The notes: generated by a model not told the origin, from the letters alone. A stretch of DNA of 64,000 nucleotides from JAICYJ01 sp963797565 (GCA_963797565.1 CAWCPM010000009.1:43480-107479), one strand, 5' to 3'; shown: positions 44,721-53,692, counted from the first letter of the stretch. Numbers and translations are program-made.

Positions 44721-45011
44721 TCACAAACCAAGCCGCACCGCGAGGTAGACGGCCGCCGTGACGAACACCACGATCACGGCCGCGACGATCCAGACGGAGC
44801 CGGCCATGATCACCGAAGTGGCGGGGCTCTGCCCCTCCTCCTCAATCTCCCGCAGGTGGCGCAACTCGTCGCTCACGGGATGGTGGCGGGTATGCGCAAC
44901 GGCGGGCTCTACCGGCGCGTGAGCGACATCGATCTCCAGCTGCCCGCACGACCGGCAGCGCGGGTCCGCGTGCCGGCGGAAGGGAGGATCTGTCGACGTG
45001 TCGGCGTTCAT
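44721..45011 (-). CDS. Small hypothetical protein with C-terminal membrane helix
   Basis: A 96-residue protein. Near the N terminus a CRSC pair follows RHADP, which may bind a metal or form a disulfide. The middle is polar (DELRHLREIEEEGQSPATS), and the end is a single helix (GSVWIVAAVIVVFVTAAVYLAV). It looks like a tail-anchored protein. The ATG at 45011 gives a natural start, but no strong ribosome site is seen. Function unknown. Confidence 0.5.
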   Translation of the reverse strand: MNADTSTDPPFRRHADPRCRSCGQLEIDVAHAPVEPAVAHTRHHPVSDELRHLREIEEEGQSPATSVIMAGSVWIVAAVIVVFVTAAVYLAVRLGL

Positions 45012-45130
45012 GGGTGAAGCATGGGCCGCTGCGACGCGCGAGACATCGGCGACGAACCCGATCCGATGCGGATAATCGCCATGTCCTCACTCGGCCCGGG
45101 AACCCGGCGATACCACTCGTGCGAGATCGC

Positions 45131-45802
45131 TCAGTCTGCGCGGCCGCCGGCGGCGAGTCGCATCAGCGGCGAGTCGAAGTCGGTGTCGGCGGCCGTCTGC
45201 CCGGCACGAGTTGCGTTCCCCGCGAACTCGTGCCGATAGCCGGACCAGCCGCGATCGGCGATTGCCTTCTCGACCTGGCCGTGGAGCACGACGGCGAGCT
45301 CGGTCGCGGCGCGTCGCACACGCTCGCCCAGCTCGGCGGCACCCCAGTCCTCCGGAGCGGCGAACACCGCGGTCGGCATCGTGAGCGCGCGCATGTAGGC
45401 GAACAGGGAGCGCATCTGTTCGTCGACGACGAGCGCGTGCCGGCTGCTGCCCGCCGTCGCGGCGAGCACGACCGGCTTTGCTATCAGCAGGTCGTTGTCG
45501 AGCACGTCAACGAACGTCTTGAACAGCCCGCTGATCCCGGCCTTGTACACCGGTGCGGAGGCTATGACGGCGTCGGCGGAGGCGATCTGTTCGATCGCGG
45601 CCTGGAGCTCCGCCGAGGGTACGCCGGTCACCGACGCGCGGGCGACGTCCACAGCCAGCGGAGCGACCTCGACCGCCCCGATCGTCGCGGTGGTCTCCAT
45701 CTCGCGCAGGATCTCGAGGCTGCCTGCGGCGATCCTGTCGGCCAGCATGCGCGTCGTGGACGGCCGGCTCGTGCCCGCGCTGACGATGACAAGGCGCCGC
45801 AT
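45131..45802 (-). CDS. NADPH-dependent FMN reductase (CE1759 family)
   Basis: A 223-residue flavodoxin-fold reductase. The FMN phosphate loop follows the first strand (LVIVSAGTSRPSTTRMLADR), and SADAVIASAPVYKAGISGLFKTFVD is the second flavin-contact segment. This matches the CE1759 family, whose genes lie next to CE1758-type monooxygenases, as here. It should supply reduced FMN to the luciferase-like monooxygenase. The ATG at 45802 shares one base with the MarR stop (TGATG), so translation is coupled. Confidence 0.88.
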   Translation of the reverse strand: MRRLVIVSAGTSRPSTTRMLADRIAAGSLEILREMETTATIGAVEVAPLAVDVARASVTGVPSAELQAAIEQIASADAVIASAPVYKAGISGLFKTFVDVLDNDLLIAKPVVLAATAGSSRHALVVDEQMRSLFAYMRALTMPTAVFAAPEDWGAAELGERVRRAATELAVVLHGQVEKAIADRGWSGYRHEFAGNATRAGQTAADTDFDSPLMRLAAGGRAD

Positions 45803-46239
45803 CAGATCAACCTCCCACTCAGATCGAGGAGCCGCTCGAGCTCCGGGCGGTCGAGGTGGCGGGTCATCGCCTCCGCCACGTGCCGTGCGTGCACCCGCCC
45901 GATACGTCGTTGCGTGGCGGCGCCGGCCGGAGTCAGCCGGATCAGACAGGCGCGCGCGTCGTCGAGATCGTCGACGCGCTGCACCAGCCCGCGCGCCTCG
46001 AGCCGAGCGACCAGGCGCGACATCCCCGGCTGGGTCAGCAGCACGTCCTCTCCGAGCTCGGTGATACGCAGACCCTGCGGGTCGGCGGACGACAGCGCGT
46101 AGAGCACGCCGTACTCGCGCGGCACCAGATCCTCCCAGGCGTCCCTGGCGGTCAGCTCCTGGGCGATCGTCGACTGCGCGCGGAAAAGCGCCTCCCAGGC
46201 GTCGTTCGCGAGCTTCGTCGTGCTCAGGGTGGCCGTCAT
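45802..46239 (-). CDS. MarR family transcriptional regulator
   Basis: A 145-residue MarR repressor with the winged helix-turn-helix LRITELGEDVLLTQPGMSRLVARLEARGLVQR and the wing DLDDARACLIRLTPAG (given here in parts of the domain). Helices at both ends form the dimer interface. It is the middle gene of a three-gene operon, between the luciferase-like enzyme and the FMN reductase, overlapping each by 1-4 bp. A perfect 18-bp palindrome in the operon promoter is its likely operator, giving self-repression relieved by a small aromatic or oxidant ligand. Confidence 0.86.
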   Translation of the reverse strand: MTATLSTTKLANDAWEALFRAQSTIAQELTARDAWEDLVPREYGVLYALSSADPQGLRITELGEDVLLTQPGMSRLVARLEARGLVQRVDDLDDARACLIRLTPAGAATQRRIGRVHARHVAEAMTRHLDRPELERLLDLSGRLI

Positions 46240-47402
46240 GCGGCGACCTCCGTGTCCTGGTAGGGGGTCGGCCCGGTGAGGTTGTCGCCGCGGTTCGGGT
46301 TGGGCCGAGCCTGGCGCGCGTCGCCGTCGCCATACTTGGCTTTGACGAGGCTGGCGTGGGTCGGTGCGTCGGGCACCCCGGGCGCGCGGCGCGCCTCCAT
46401 CTCGCGGCGGAGCACCGGCACGACCTCGGTGCCGAGCAGCTCGACCTGTTCGAGGACGATCTCGAGCGGGAGCCCGCCGGCGTCGACGTTCCACAGCTGC
46501 CGCTGGTAGTCGCCGAAGCCCTCCTGGAAGGTGAGGGTCTTCTCGATCACTTCTTGGGGGCTGCCGACGCTCATCGGCGTGGCGTTCATGTAGTCCTCGA
46601 GCCTGTAGGAGTGGCCGTAGATCGGGGAGCCTTCGAAGTACGGGCGGTAGGTTCGGATCGCGTCCTGCGAGCGCTTGGCGATGAATGCGTGGCCGCCGAG
46701 CCCGACGATCGCCTGCTCCGGCGTGCCGTGCCCGTGGAACGCAAACCGCTCCCGGTACAGGTTCACCAGCGGCACGAAGTGGAGGTTCGGCGCGAGGATG
46801 TTGTTCGCGAAGTAGCCGTTCCCGTAGTAGGCGGCCTGCTCGGCGATCTCCGGTGTGCGGATCGCGCCGTGCCACACGAACGGCGGCACGTCGTCGAGTG
46901 GGCGCGGGATGGACGTGAAGCCCTGCAGCGGCGTCCGGAAGCTTCCCTCCCAGTCGACGACGTCCTCGCGCCACAGCCGGTGCAGCAGGTTGTAGTGCTC
47001 GAGCGCAAGCGGGAGACCCTCCCGGATGTCCTGGCCGAACCAGGGATAGACGGGGACGGTGTTGCCGCGGCCGAGCATCAGGTCGGCACGGCCGCCGGCG
47101 AGATGCTGCAGCATGGCGTAGTCCTCGGCGATCTTGACCGGATCGTTGGTCGTGATCAGCGTCACGGCGGTGCTGAGGATGATCCGCTCGGTCAGCGCAG
47201 CGATGTGCGCCAGAAGCGTCGTCGGCGCCGACGAGACGAAGGGCGGGTTGTGGTGCTCGCCGATCGCGAACACGTCGAGGCCGACCTCGTCGGCGCGACG
47301 GGCGATCTGGCCGATCGCCTGGATCCGCTCGGCCTCGCTCGGCGTATAGCCGGCGACCGGGTTCCGCGTGATGTCGCTGACGGAGAAGATTCCGAACTGC
47401 AT
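46236..47402 (-). CDS. LLM class flavin-dependent oxidoreductase (CE1758 family)
   Basis: A 388-residue bacterial-luciferase-like monooxygenase. It starts MQFGIFSVSDIT and keeps the flavin-contact segments AIGEHHNPPFVSSAPTTLLA and MLGRGNTVPVYPW. GYFANNILAPNLHF and the C-terminal MSVGSPQEVIEKTL are typical of the family. It uses reduced FMN, probably from the co-encoded reductase, to oxidise an unknown substrate. The ATG at 47402 follows AAGGAAAGGTGAGG; a longer frame to 47453 reads through the promoter and operator and is not used. Confidence 0.9.
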   Translation of the reverse strand: MQFGIFSVSDITRNPVAGYTPSEAERIQAIGQIARRADEVGLDVFAIGEHHNPPFVSSAPTTLLAHIAALTERIILSTAVTLITTNDPVKIAEDYAMLQHLAGGRADLMLGRGNTVPVYPWFGQDIREGLPLALEHYNLLHRLWREDVVDWEGSFRTPLQGFTSIPRPLDDVPPFVWHGAIRTPEIAEQAAYYGNGYFANNILAPNLHFVPLVNLYRERFAFHGHGTPEQAIVGLGGHAFIAKRSQDAIRTYRPYFEGSPIYGHSYRLEDYMNATPMSVGSPQEVIEKTLTFQEGFGDYQRQLWNVDAGGLPLEIVLEQVELLGTEVVPVLRREMEARRAPGVPDAPTHASLVKAKYGDGDARQARPNPNRGDNLTGPTPYQDTEVAA

Positions 47403-47427
47403 TTCCTCACCTTTCCTTGACCCCTCA

Positions 47428-47457
47428 AGCATAGCAGATACATGCGCGCGCATGTAA
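47428..47457 (-). promoter_or_regulatory. Promoter with perfect palindromic MarR operator
   Basis: TACATGCGC followed by GCGCATGTA (47439-47456) is an 18-bp perfect palindrome, with near-symmetric AGA/TCT flanks. On the minus strand a -35 TTACAT (47452-47457) and a -10 TATGCT (47428-47433) are 18 bp apart, so the palindrome fills the -35 and spacer. Binding of the co-encoded MarR protein here would block its own operon. Confidence 0.7.
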
Positions 47458-47548
47458 TCTCGACGTCATGCAGCTTCCTGCGACATGGCGCGGGGGGTCG
47501 GGGTACCAATGATGAGCACGCCCTGTGCAAGGTCGCACGGACCGAGCA

Positions 47549-48175
47549 TCACGTGGCCCCGATCAGTCCGTTCGCCAGCGCGAACAGCACGAGCTCGGCT
47601 CGCGTGTCGAGCCGCAGCTTGCGCATGATGTGTGCGCGGTGCGTATCCACGGTCCGTACCGAGATGAATAGCTGCTTGCCGATCTCCTGATTCGTGTGCC
47701 CTAGTGCCAGCAGGTGCAGAACGTCGCGCTCCCGGCCCGATAGCGGGTCGAGCTCAGGCACGCCGTCGGCGACGACGAGCTGCGCGCCGAGATCCGGATC
47801 GACGTAGCGCTCGCCGGCAGCGACGCGGCGGATCGCCTCGATCAGCTCGGTGTCGGATGCCCGCTTGGGCACGTAGCCGTGCGCGCCCGCGGAGATCGAC
47901 TGCCTCACCGGTGTCGGCCCGGTCTGAGACGACACGACGATGATTCGACTCTCCGGGGAGGCACTCAAGATCTCGGGGATCGCCTGGTAGCCGCTCTTGC
48001 GCGGCAGCAGCAGGTCGATCAGGACGACGTCGGGCTTGAGGACGCGTGCTCTTCCGATCGCCTGCTCGGCGGTTCCGGCCTCGCCGACAGGGGTGATTCC
48101 GTCCTCTTGCTCGAGCCGCAGGCGCAGTGAGGAGCGAAAGACCGCGTGGTCGTCGACGAGGAGGACGCGGATCAT
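47549..48175 (-). CDS. NarL/FixJ family response regulator
   Basis: A 208-residue two-domain regulator. The receiver has acidic residues in LLVDDH and phospho-acceptor Asp54 (VLIDLLLPRKSG). The LuxR-type helix-turn-helix at about 145-205 contains LSGRERDVLHLLALGHTNQE and ISVRTVDTHRAHIMRKL. The start at 48175 (MIRVLL) overlaps the stop of the upstream histidine kinase gene by 4 bp; a longer frame is not needed. The two form one operon and probably a cognate pair. Confidence 0.88.
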   Translation of the reverse strand: MIRVLLVDDHAVFRSSLRLRLEQEDGITPVGEAGTAEQAIGRARVLKPDVVLIDLLLPRKSGYQAIPEILSASPESRIIVVSSQTGPTPVRQSISAGAHGYVPKRASDTELIEAIRRVAAGERYVDPDLGAQLVVADGVPELDPLSGRERDVLHLLALGHTNQEIGKQLFISVRTVDTHRAHIMRKLRLDTRAELVLFALANGLIGAT

Positions 48176-48789
48176 GCCTGTGCTCCCGCTGCGATGATCA
48201 CGGCACGTGTTCCGCGGACGGCTCGCGGCCTCAGCTCGAGCATGCCCCCGCACCGTTCTACGAGGCGACAGCACAGGCGCAGTCCCAGCTGAGCCCCGGT
48301 GGCATAGCCGGTGGCCGAGGCCACCCCAACACCATCGTCGTCGATGACGAGTATGCGTTGGTCTCCTCGAGCGAGAGCCGAGACGTGAATCTGATCGGCG
48401 CCTGCCGCAACGGCGTTTGCCAGCAGGTTACGGAGCACGAGACGGAGCGCCTCTGGCGGGACCGGGAACTCGCCCGTGGCGCTGGCGACGATCTCGATGT
48501 CGATGTCCCCGAGATCGGAGATCGCCTGTTGCACGCAGTCGGCCACTCGAGACATGCCGGACGCAGCAAAATCCGTTCGCACCGCCTCGAGGATCGAATC
48601 GACGAGCGCGAGCGCCCGCACCACTCCCTGCCGCGGATCCTCGTCGTGAAGGGCATCCAGGAGCGACGACTTCACGTCGTGCGCTACGAGGCCCGCGAAG
48701 TCGTCGAGCGCTTCGGTCTTTCGAGCAAGCCGGCCCACATGCTCCGCGAGCTGCTCCTCCGTCGACGTTCGTGATGCGGTTGCCTGCAT
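48172..48789 (-). CDS. Small cytosolic histidine kinase
   Basis: A 205-residue kinase with only the transmitter. The H-box is FAGLVAHDVKSSL with His37. It is followed by a short dimerisation region and an HATPase domain with an N-box (LVLRNLLANAVAAGAD) and a G1 motif (VIDDDGVGVASATG). The later G2 box is less clear (GAQLGLRLCCRLVERCGG). There is no sensor domain or membrane segment, so the input must come from a partner, perhaps the single receiver protein encoded just upstream. It lies 4 bp from that receiver gene and overlaps the response regulator gene downstream. Confidence 0.82.
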   Translation of the reverse strand: MQATASRTSTEEQLAEHVGRLARKTEALDDFAGLVAHDVKSSLLDALHDEDPRQGVVRALALVDSILEAVRTDFAASGMSRVADCVQQAISDLGDIDIEIVASATGEFPVPPEALRLVLRNLLANAVAAGADQIHVSALARGDQRILVIDDDGVGVASATGYATGAQLGLRLCCRLVERCGGMLELRPRAVRGTRAVIIAAGAQA

Positions 48790-48792
48790 CGG

Positions 48793-49188
48793 TCAGCCCT
48801 CAGGATGGGTATTGGCGAGGAGCTCCAGGATGGAGTCCCCGGAGAGGTCGGTCTTCGAGATGAAGCCGAGCGCGCCGCTCGCAACGACAAGCTCAGCCAG
48901 CTCGGTTCCGGACTCCGCCGAGATCAGGACGACGGGTGGCCCGCCGCGCGGGAGCCCGGCCAGACGCTTCGCAACGTCGAAACCGCTTTCGATGCCGAGG
49001 TCGACATCGACGAGCACGACATCGGGCCGCAGGGCCAGCGTCTCGTTGACGGCCTCGTCGGAGGTCGCGGCGAAGCCGATGGCAGCGATCCCGTCGTCGG
49101 CGAGCAGCTGTCTGGCAGCCTCGTAGAACTGCGGGCTGTCATCGACGATCACGCAGGTGACCGGCATGTCGGGCGCTGGGTCTGTCAT
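48793..49188 (-). CDS. Stand-alone response regulator receiver domain
   Basis: A 131-residue protein made of one receiver domain: acidic pair in CVIVDDSP, acceptor Asp61 in VVLVDVDLGIESG, and the Ser/Lys switch residues in VLISAES and GFISKTDLSG. It has no output domain, so it may pass phosphate to or from the kinase encoded 4 bp downstream, or bind it directly. The start at 49188 (MTDPAPD) is chosen as the natural beginning of the receiver; upstream sequence in the same frame is arginine-rich and unlikely to be coding. Confidence 0.83.
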   Translation of the reverse strand: MTDPAPDMPVTCVIVDDSPQFYEAARQLLADDGIAAIGFAATSDEAVNETLALRPDVVLVDVDLGIESGFDVAKRLAGLPRGGPPVVLISAESGTELAELVVASGALGFISKTDLSGDSILELLANTHPEG

Positions 49189-49337
49189 CGCAGCGAAGAA
49201 TCGCCGCAGCCGGCCCTCCACGCCAGACGGACAACGTCCATATTGTGACGCGGTTCTTCGGTATAGACGGTACCGGCTAGCCGGTAGACGGTGCCGCCGG
49301 TTGCCAATCACGGCCGGACGGAGTAGACACCCACGGT

Positions 49338-50003
49338 ATGCCGGAAGGGGAGCGCGCACAACGGGTCGCGATCGCCGACGACGACGTGCTGCTTCGCCAG
49401 GGTCTCGCGGCATTGCTGCGCGAAGGGGGCTACGACATCGTCGGCCAGGCGAGCGACGCTGACGGCCTGATCGAGCTCGTTCGGCGGGAGCAGCCGGACA
49501 TTGCGATCATCGACATCCGCATGCCGCCGACTCACACGACCGAGGGGCTCGAGGCGGCACGGACGATCCGCGGAGAGCTGCCCCAGATCGCGATCCTCGT
49601 GCTGTCCGCGCACATCGAGGTTGAGCACGCGATGGACCTGCTCGGCGCGGGCAGTGGCATCGGGTATCTGCTGAAGACGCGGGTCGGAGACATCGACGAG
49701 CTATGCGGGACGCTCGACCGGATCAGCGCGGGTAGGTCCGTCGTCGACCCTGCGCTAGTCGAGGAGCTCGTACGGGCGAGGCGGGTCCGCGATCCGCTCG
49801 AAGCGCTGACGGCGCGCGAGCGCGAGGTGCTGGCGCTCATGGCGGAAGGGCGCTCGAACACCGGCATCGCGCGGACGCTCTGGATCGCCGAGGGCACTGT
49901 CGAGAAGCACGTGAGGAACATCTTCCAAAAGCTGGAGCTTCCGGACGCGCCGGACGATCATCGCCGAGTGCTGGCCGTGATCGCCTTTCTCGGTTCGAAC
50001 TAG
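49338..50003 (+). CDS. NarL/LuxR family response regulator
   Basis: A 221-residue regulator. The receiver has AIADDDVLL and acceptor Asp59 (IIDIRMPPTHTTEG, the longer loop seen in one actinobacterial subgroup). The C-terminal LuxR domain includes LTAREREVLALMAEGRSNTG and AEGTVEKHVRNIFQKL. It converges with the five-GAF histidine kinase gene, and only 4 bp separate the two stops. Kinases of that type usually pair with NarL-type regulators, so the two probably form a cognate pair despite opposite strands. It is divergent from the receiver-only gene. Confidence 0.88.
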   Translation: MPEGERAQRVAIADDDVLLRQGLAALLREGGYDIVGQASDADGLIELVRREQPDIAIIDIRMPPTHTTEGLEAARTIRGELPQIAILVLSAHIEVEHAMDLLGAGSGIGYLLKTRVGDIDELCGTLDRISAGRSVVDPALVEELVRARRVRDPLEALTAREREVLALMAEGRSNTGIARTLWIAEGTVEKHVRNIFQKLELPDAPDDHRRVLAVIAFLGSN

Positions 50004-50007
50004 GTGC

Positions 50008-53000
50008 TCACGCCGTGGTGGGCAGACGGACGGAGAACGTCGTGCCACCGTGCGGAGGGCTGGCGATCGAGATCGTCCCACCGAGCGCCTCGACGCGATC
50101 TGTGAGGCCGAGGATGCCGGAGCCGCGGTTTGCGTCGACGCCGCCGACGCCGTCGTCGCGAACGTCGATAGTCAAAGCGCCGTCATCGTACGCGGCGGTC
50201 AGCTCGACCACGCTCGCCTGAGCGTGCTTCTCGACGTTCGTGAGCGCCTCCGAGGCGATGTAGTAGGCGGCCGCCTCGACGGGCGCCGGCAGCCGCTCGT
50301 CGAGGTTCACGTCGACGTCGATCGGGACGTTGGAGCGCCGTGCAAGCGCCCTCAGGGCCGGCCCCAGCCCGGCCTCCGTGAGGATCGTGGGGTGGATGCC
50401 GCGCGAGACCTCGCGAAGCTCGTCGGACACCTCCTTCAAACCCTCCGAGAGCTCGGCGGCGAGGCCCGGCAGTTCGGCCGGCGGTCTCCGCATCATCGCG
50501 CGTGCCCGGAAGGTAAGCGCAATCAGCCGCTGTTGGATCCCGTCATGGAGATCTCGCTCGATCCGACGCCGCGCCTCATCGGCGGCGGCGACGATCCTTC
50601 TGCGCGAGGCGGCGAGCTCCGCCGAGCCTTCCGCATTGGCGATTGCGGTTGCGATCAGCTCGCTGAACTTCTCGAGCCGCACTTCGGACTCCTGCGGCAG
50701 CGGCTTGTCGTCCGAGACGCTGACGACGCCCCAGAGACGGCCTTCGACGAAGATCGGGCTCGCAACCGTCGAGGCGACGCCGAGGCGACTTCCTATCTGG
50801 GCGAGCCCACCCTCTAGCGCCGACCAGTCCAGCTCGTCCACACGAACTGAACGCCCGGTGCGGAAGACCTGGGCTGCGGCGAGGGCATCGTCGAGCTCCC
50901 AGCGAGACCCGATCGCGATCCCTTTGTTGCCCGTCCCCACGCCGAGTGCGACCAGCGCCTGCGTGTCGGGCTCGAAGCGGCCGACGGTGGTGATCGTCGA
51001 GCCGAACAGGCGACCGATCTCCACGCCGACCGCCGAGAAGATCGTCTCGGGCGGCACTCCCTGTGCGATCAGCGTTGCTACGCGCCGCAACGCAGCCTGC
51101 TCGTCGGCGAGACGAGCGAGAGCATCGCGCGCCTCGGCGTTTGCGACTGCGGTCGCGACAAGCTCGGTGAACTGGCCGAGACGGGCTTGCGACCGTTCGG
51201 GAATCGGCTCCGGATCGGTAGAGATCGCGATGATCACTCCCCAAAGATGGCCTTCGACCGTGATCGGTGCGCCGATCGCCGATCGGAATCCGCCGGCGCG
51301 TGCCGCCTGCGCGATCTCTCCCTCAAGGTTGGCGTAATCGTCAACTCGGGCGGCGCCTCGGGTCCGGGCCACCGTCGCCATCACGCTCGGGTCGTCAAGC
51401 GACCAGGTGGTTCCGGCCGGGAACGGATGGTCGCCCGATGCGGCGATCACAGTTCCGCTGACGTCCCCGTCGTAGTGGACGAGCTCGATTCGCTCCAGCC
51501 CGAGCAGGCTCGAAACCTCCTCAACGACGGCCGAGAACACCTGCTCCGGCGCGGAGCCGGCGGCGACGAGGGTCGCGACCCGGCCGAGAGCGGCCTGCTC
51601 CTCGCCAAACCAACGAACCTCGTCATGCGCCTGCGCGTTCGCGAGCGCCGTGGCAACCAGATCGGTGAACGCTGCCAGTCGCTCCTCGGCGCCGGCGGGA
51701 AACGGCTCCGTGCGCTGCGTAGCTACCAGCGTGACACCCCACAGGCGACCCTCGACGATGATCGGGGCCGCAATCGACGAGCGCCAGCCGTGGTGGCGCG
51801 CGATCTCCGAAGCCTCACCCGTTGCGTCGTCGTACCCGTCGACCCTCGCCGGCCTTTCCGTCTCCGCAACGAGCGTCAACACGTTGTGGCCGCCTACGAC
51901 CGAACGGGTTCCCACCGTCACCCCGCCTGGCGATGCGCTCCAGCTACCGATCGCCGTTGCCGCGCCGTCACCGTCATACCTGCCGACGACCGTGGTGTCC
52001 GCGTCGAGCAGCGTGCCGACCTCCATCGCAACGACGTCGAACACCTCGCCGGGTGGCGCATCGCGAGCGACGAGCGTCGCCACGCGGCGCAGGGCGGCCT
52101 GCTCGTCGGCGAGCCGAAAGCGAACATCGCGAGACTCCGCATTGGCGATCGCAGTGGCGACCAGCTCGGTGAATGCAGCCAGCCGGGTTTCGGCCTCCTC
52201 TGCCCACGGATCACTGCGATTGGTGCCTGCCATCAGCGCGCCCCAGAGCCGGCCGCCGACCAGGATCGGCACCCCCACGGTCGAGGCCAGCTGCAGGTCG
52301 CGGGCAAACGGGCCAACCTTTACATCTGTATCGTGGCGTTCCCTCCGCGCCGGCGCCCGGGTCGAGACGATCCGGCCGGCGACCGTGTCGGGCTCGAGAG
52401 GGACTTGCTTCCCGACCGGCGCGGACAGCTCTTCGTTGCTCCAGACGCCGATCAACGTCGTCGTGCCGTCGCCTGGGAAGAGCTCCAGGGCCGTGATGTC
52501 AGCCTCGAGCAGGTGTCCCACCTGCTCACAGACAGCCGTGAAGATCTGTTCTGGCGCAACCTCCTCTGCGACCAGCGTCGCCACACGTCGCAGCGCAGCC
52601 TGCTCCTCGGCAAGCCGTGCGAGAGCCTCGCGGAAGCCGGTGTTGACGATCGCCGTCGCGACCAGTTCGGTGAAGTCGTCCAGCCTGCGTTCCGTATCCG
52701 GCGGAAGCGAAGGAACGACCGATGCGACGCAGATCGCCCCCCACACCTCGCCCTCGACGAAGATCGGGCTCGCGACCGCCGAGCGCAGGCCGGTCTCCCG
52801 GACAACCGCGGGCATGCCGGCGGCGGCCGGGTCGTCCGTCTCAAACCGCGCCGCACGTCGTGTCCTGCGAACGGCGCCGACGGCAAAGTTCGGATCCAGC
52901 GGGTGGCGCGTTCCCGCGGCCGCGAGTCCGCTGGGAGTCCCCAGCGTCGTCGCCGTCCCGTCATCTTCGAACCTCACGACGACCGACAGACTGGCGCCCA

Positions 53001-53157
53001 GCAGCGCCTGCACCTCCTCGGCCACGGCGCGGAACAGAGGCTCGGGCCCGCCACCGGTGGGTGGCGATGCCTGCGCGACCAGCGTCGCCACGCGCCGCAG
53101 AGCCGCCTGCTCGTCGGCGAGCTGTGCCAGCGATTCGCGTGCCTCCGTGTCGGCCAT
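50008..53157 (-). CDS. Histidine kinase with five tandem GAF domains
   Basis: A 1049-residue cytosolic NarX/DevS-type sensor kinase. Five GAF-like units start near residues 11, 185, 355, 525 and 695, each opening with a copy of EEQAAL(R/G)RVATL(V/I)A and ending in FTELVATAIANAE or a close variant; PI(F/I/L)VEGRLWG marks the core of each. The transmitter follows: HisKA_3 with ERDLHDGIQQRL (His871), then an HATPase with a DDGVGG motif and GSGILGLTDRV. No membrane segment is present, so ligands (heme, nucleotide or a small molecule) are sensed inside the cell. The ATG at 53157 (MADTEARES) is preferred over the longer frame to 53256. Confidence 0.88.
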   Translation of the reverse strand: MADTEARESLAQLADEQAALRRVATLVAQASPPTGGGPEPLFRAVAEEVQALLGASLSVVVRFEDDGTATTLGTPSGLAAAGTRHPLDPNFAVGAVRRTRRAARFETDDPAAAGMPAVVRETGLRSAVASPIFVEGEVWGAICVASVVPSLPPDTERRLDDFTELVATAIVNTGFREALARLAEEQAALRRVATLVAEEVAPEQIFTAVCEQVGHLLEADITALELFPGDGTTTLIGVWSNEELSAPVGKQVPLEPDTVAGRIVSTRAPARRERHDTDVKVGPFARDLQLASTVGVPILVGGRLWGALMAGTNRSDPWAEEAETRLAAFTELVATAIANAESRDVRFRLADEQAALRRVATLVARDAPPGEVFDVVAMEVGTLLDADTTVVGRYDGDGAATAIGSWSASPGGVTVGTRSVVGGHNVLTLVAETERPARVDGYDDATGEASEIARHHGWRSSIAAPIIVEGRLWGVTLVATQRTEPFPAGAEERLAAFTDLVATALANAQAHDEVRWFGEEQAALGRVATLVAAGSAPEQVFSAVVEEVSSLLGLERIELVHYDGDVSGTVIAASGDHPFPAGTTWSLDDPSVMATVARTRGAARVDDYANLEGEIAQAARAGGFRSAIGAPITVEGHLWGVIIAISTDPEPIPERSQARLGQFTELVATAVANAEARDALARLADEQAALRRVATLIAQGVPPETIFSAVGVEIGRLFGSTITTVGRFEPDTQALVALGVGTGNKGIAIGSRWELDDALAAAQVFRTGRSVRVDELDWSALEGGLAQIGSRLGVASTVASPIFVEGRLWGVVSVSDDKPLPQESEVRLEKFSELIATAIANAEGSAELAASRRRIVAAADEARRRIERDLHDGIQQRLIALTFRARAMMRRPPAELPGLAAELSEGLKEVSDELREVSRGIHPTILTEAGLGPALRALARRSNVPIDVDVNLDERLPAPVEAAAYYIASEALTNVEKHAQASVVELTAAYDDGALTIDVRDDGVGGVDANRGSGILGLTDRVEALGGTISIASPPHGGTTFSVRLPTTA

Positions 53158-53242
53158 GTCCCGGTTCGAGTCAGAGATCACAAGCGGTCCTCGGCAGCGT
53201 ACCCAAGATCGCCGCGCCGTCTCAGTCGCGGCGAGGGCGGCG

Positions 53243-53692
53243 CTACCGCGGCTCACCGGACCGCACGCCTGCCTTGCGCCGGCTGGTCGCGTCGTGCACG
53301 GCCCGAGTCAGGTCGAGGATCTGCCGGGAGATCTGGAGCAGTTCCTCGTTCTGCTGATCCTCCTCCTGCACGGTCGCCCACTGCTGGTTCGCCAGCACCT
53401 CGCGCTTGGAGTCCGCACGGTTCTGGCTGATCATGACGAAGGTCGAGAGGAAGATCGCCTCCAGGGAGACGATCATCGTCAGCAGGCCGTAGGGATACGA
53501 CTCGACGCGAAAGATGATCCAGGCCGCGAACCATGCGATGTGCAGGTATACGAACCGCATCGAGCCGCTGAATGCGGTGATGCGATCGGCCACACGGTTC
53601 TCGAAGCGCTCGCGGCGCTCGCGGGCGTGATCGAGCAGCGCCGGGTTGACCACGTGCGGCACTCGGCCGCGGGATGTCTCAGTTAGCTGCAT
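53243..53692 (-). CDS. DUF1003 family membrane protein
   Basis: A 149-residue protein typical of DUF1003: RFENRVADRITAFSGSMRFVYLHIAWFAAW covers the first helix (quoted here only as a location, residues 31-60). SYPYGLLTMIVSLEAIFLST is the second, followed by MISQNRADSKREVLANQQWA and a charged tail. The family is widespread and uncharacterised; two helices with a cytosolic end are expected. The ATG at 53692 overlaps the small upstream gene by 14 bp, which suggests one transcript. Confidence 0.85.
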   Translation of the reverse strand: MQLTETSRGRVPHVVNPALLDHARERRERFENRVADRITAFSGSMRFVYLHIAWFAAWIIFRVESYPYGLLTMIVSLEAIFLSTFVMISQNRADSKREVLANQQWATVQEEDQQNEELLQISRQILDLTRAVHDATSRRKAGVRSGEPR

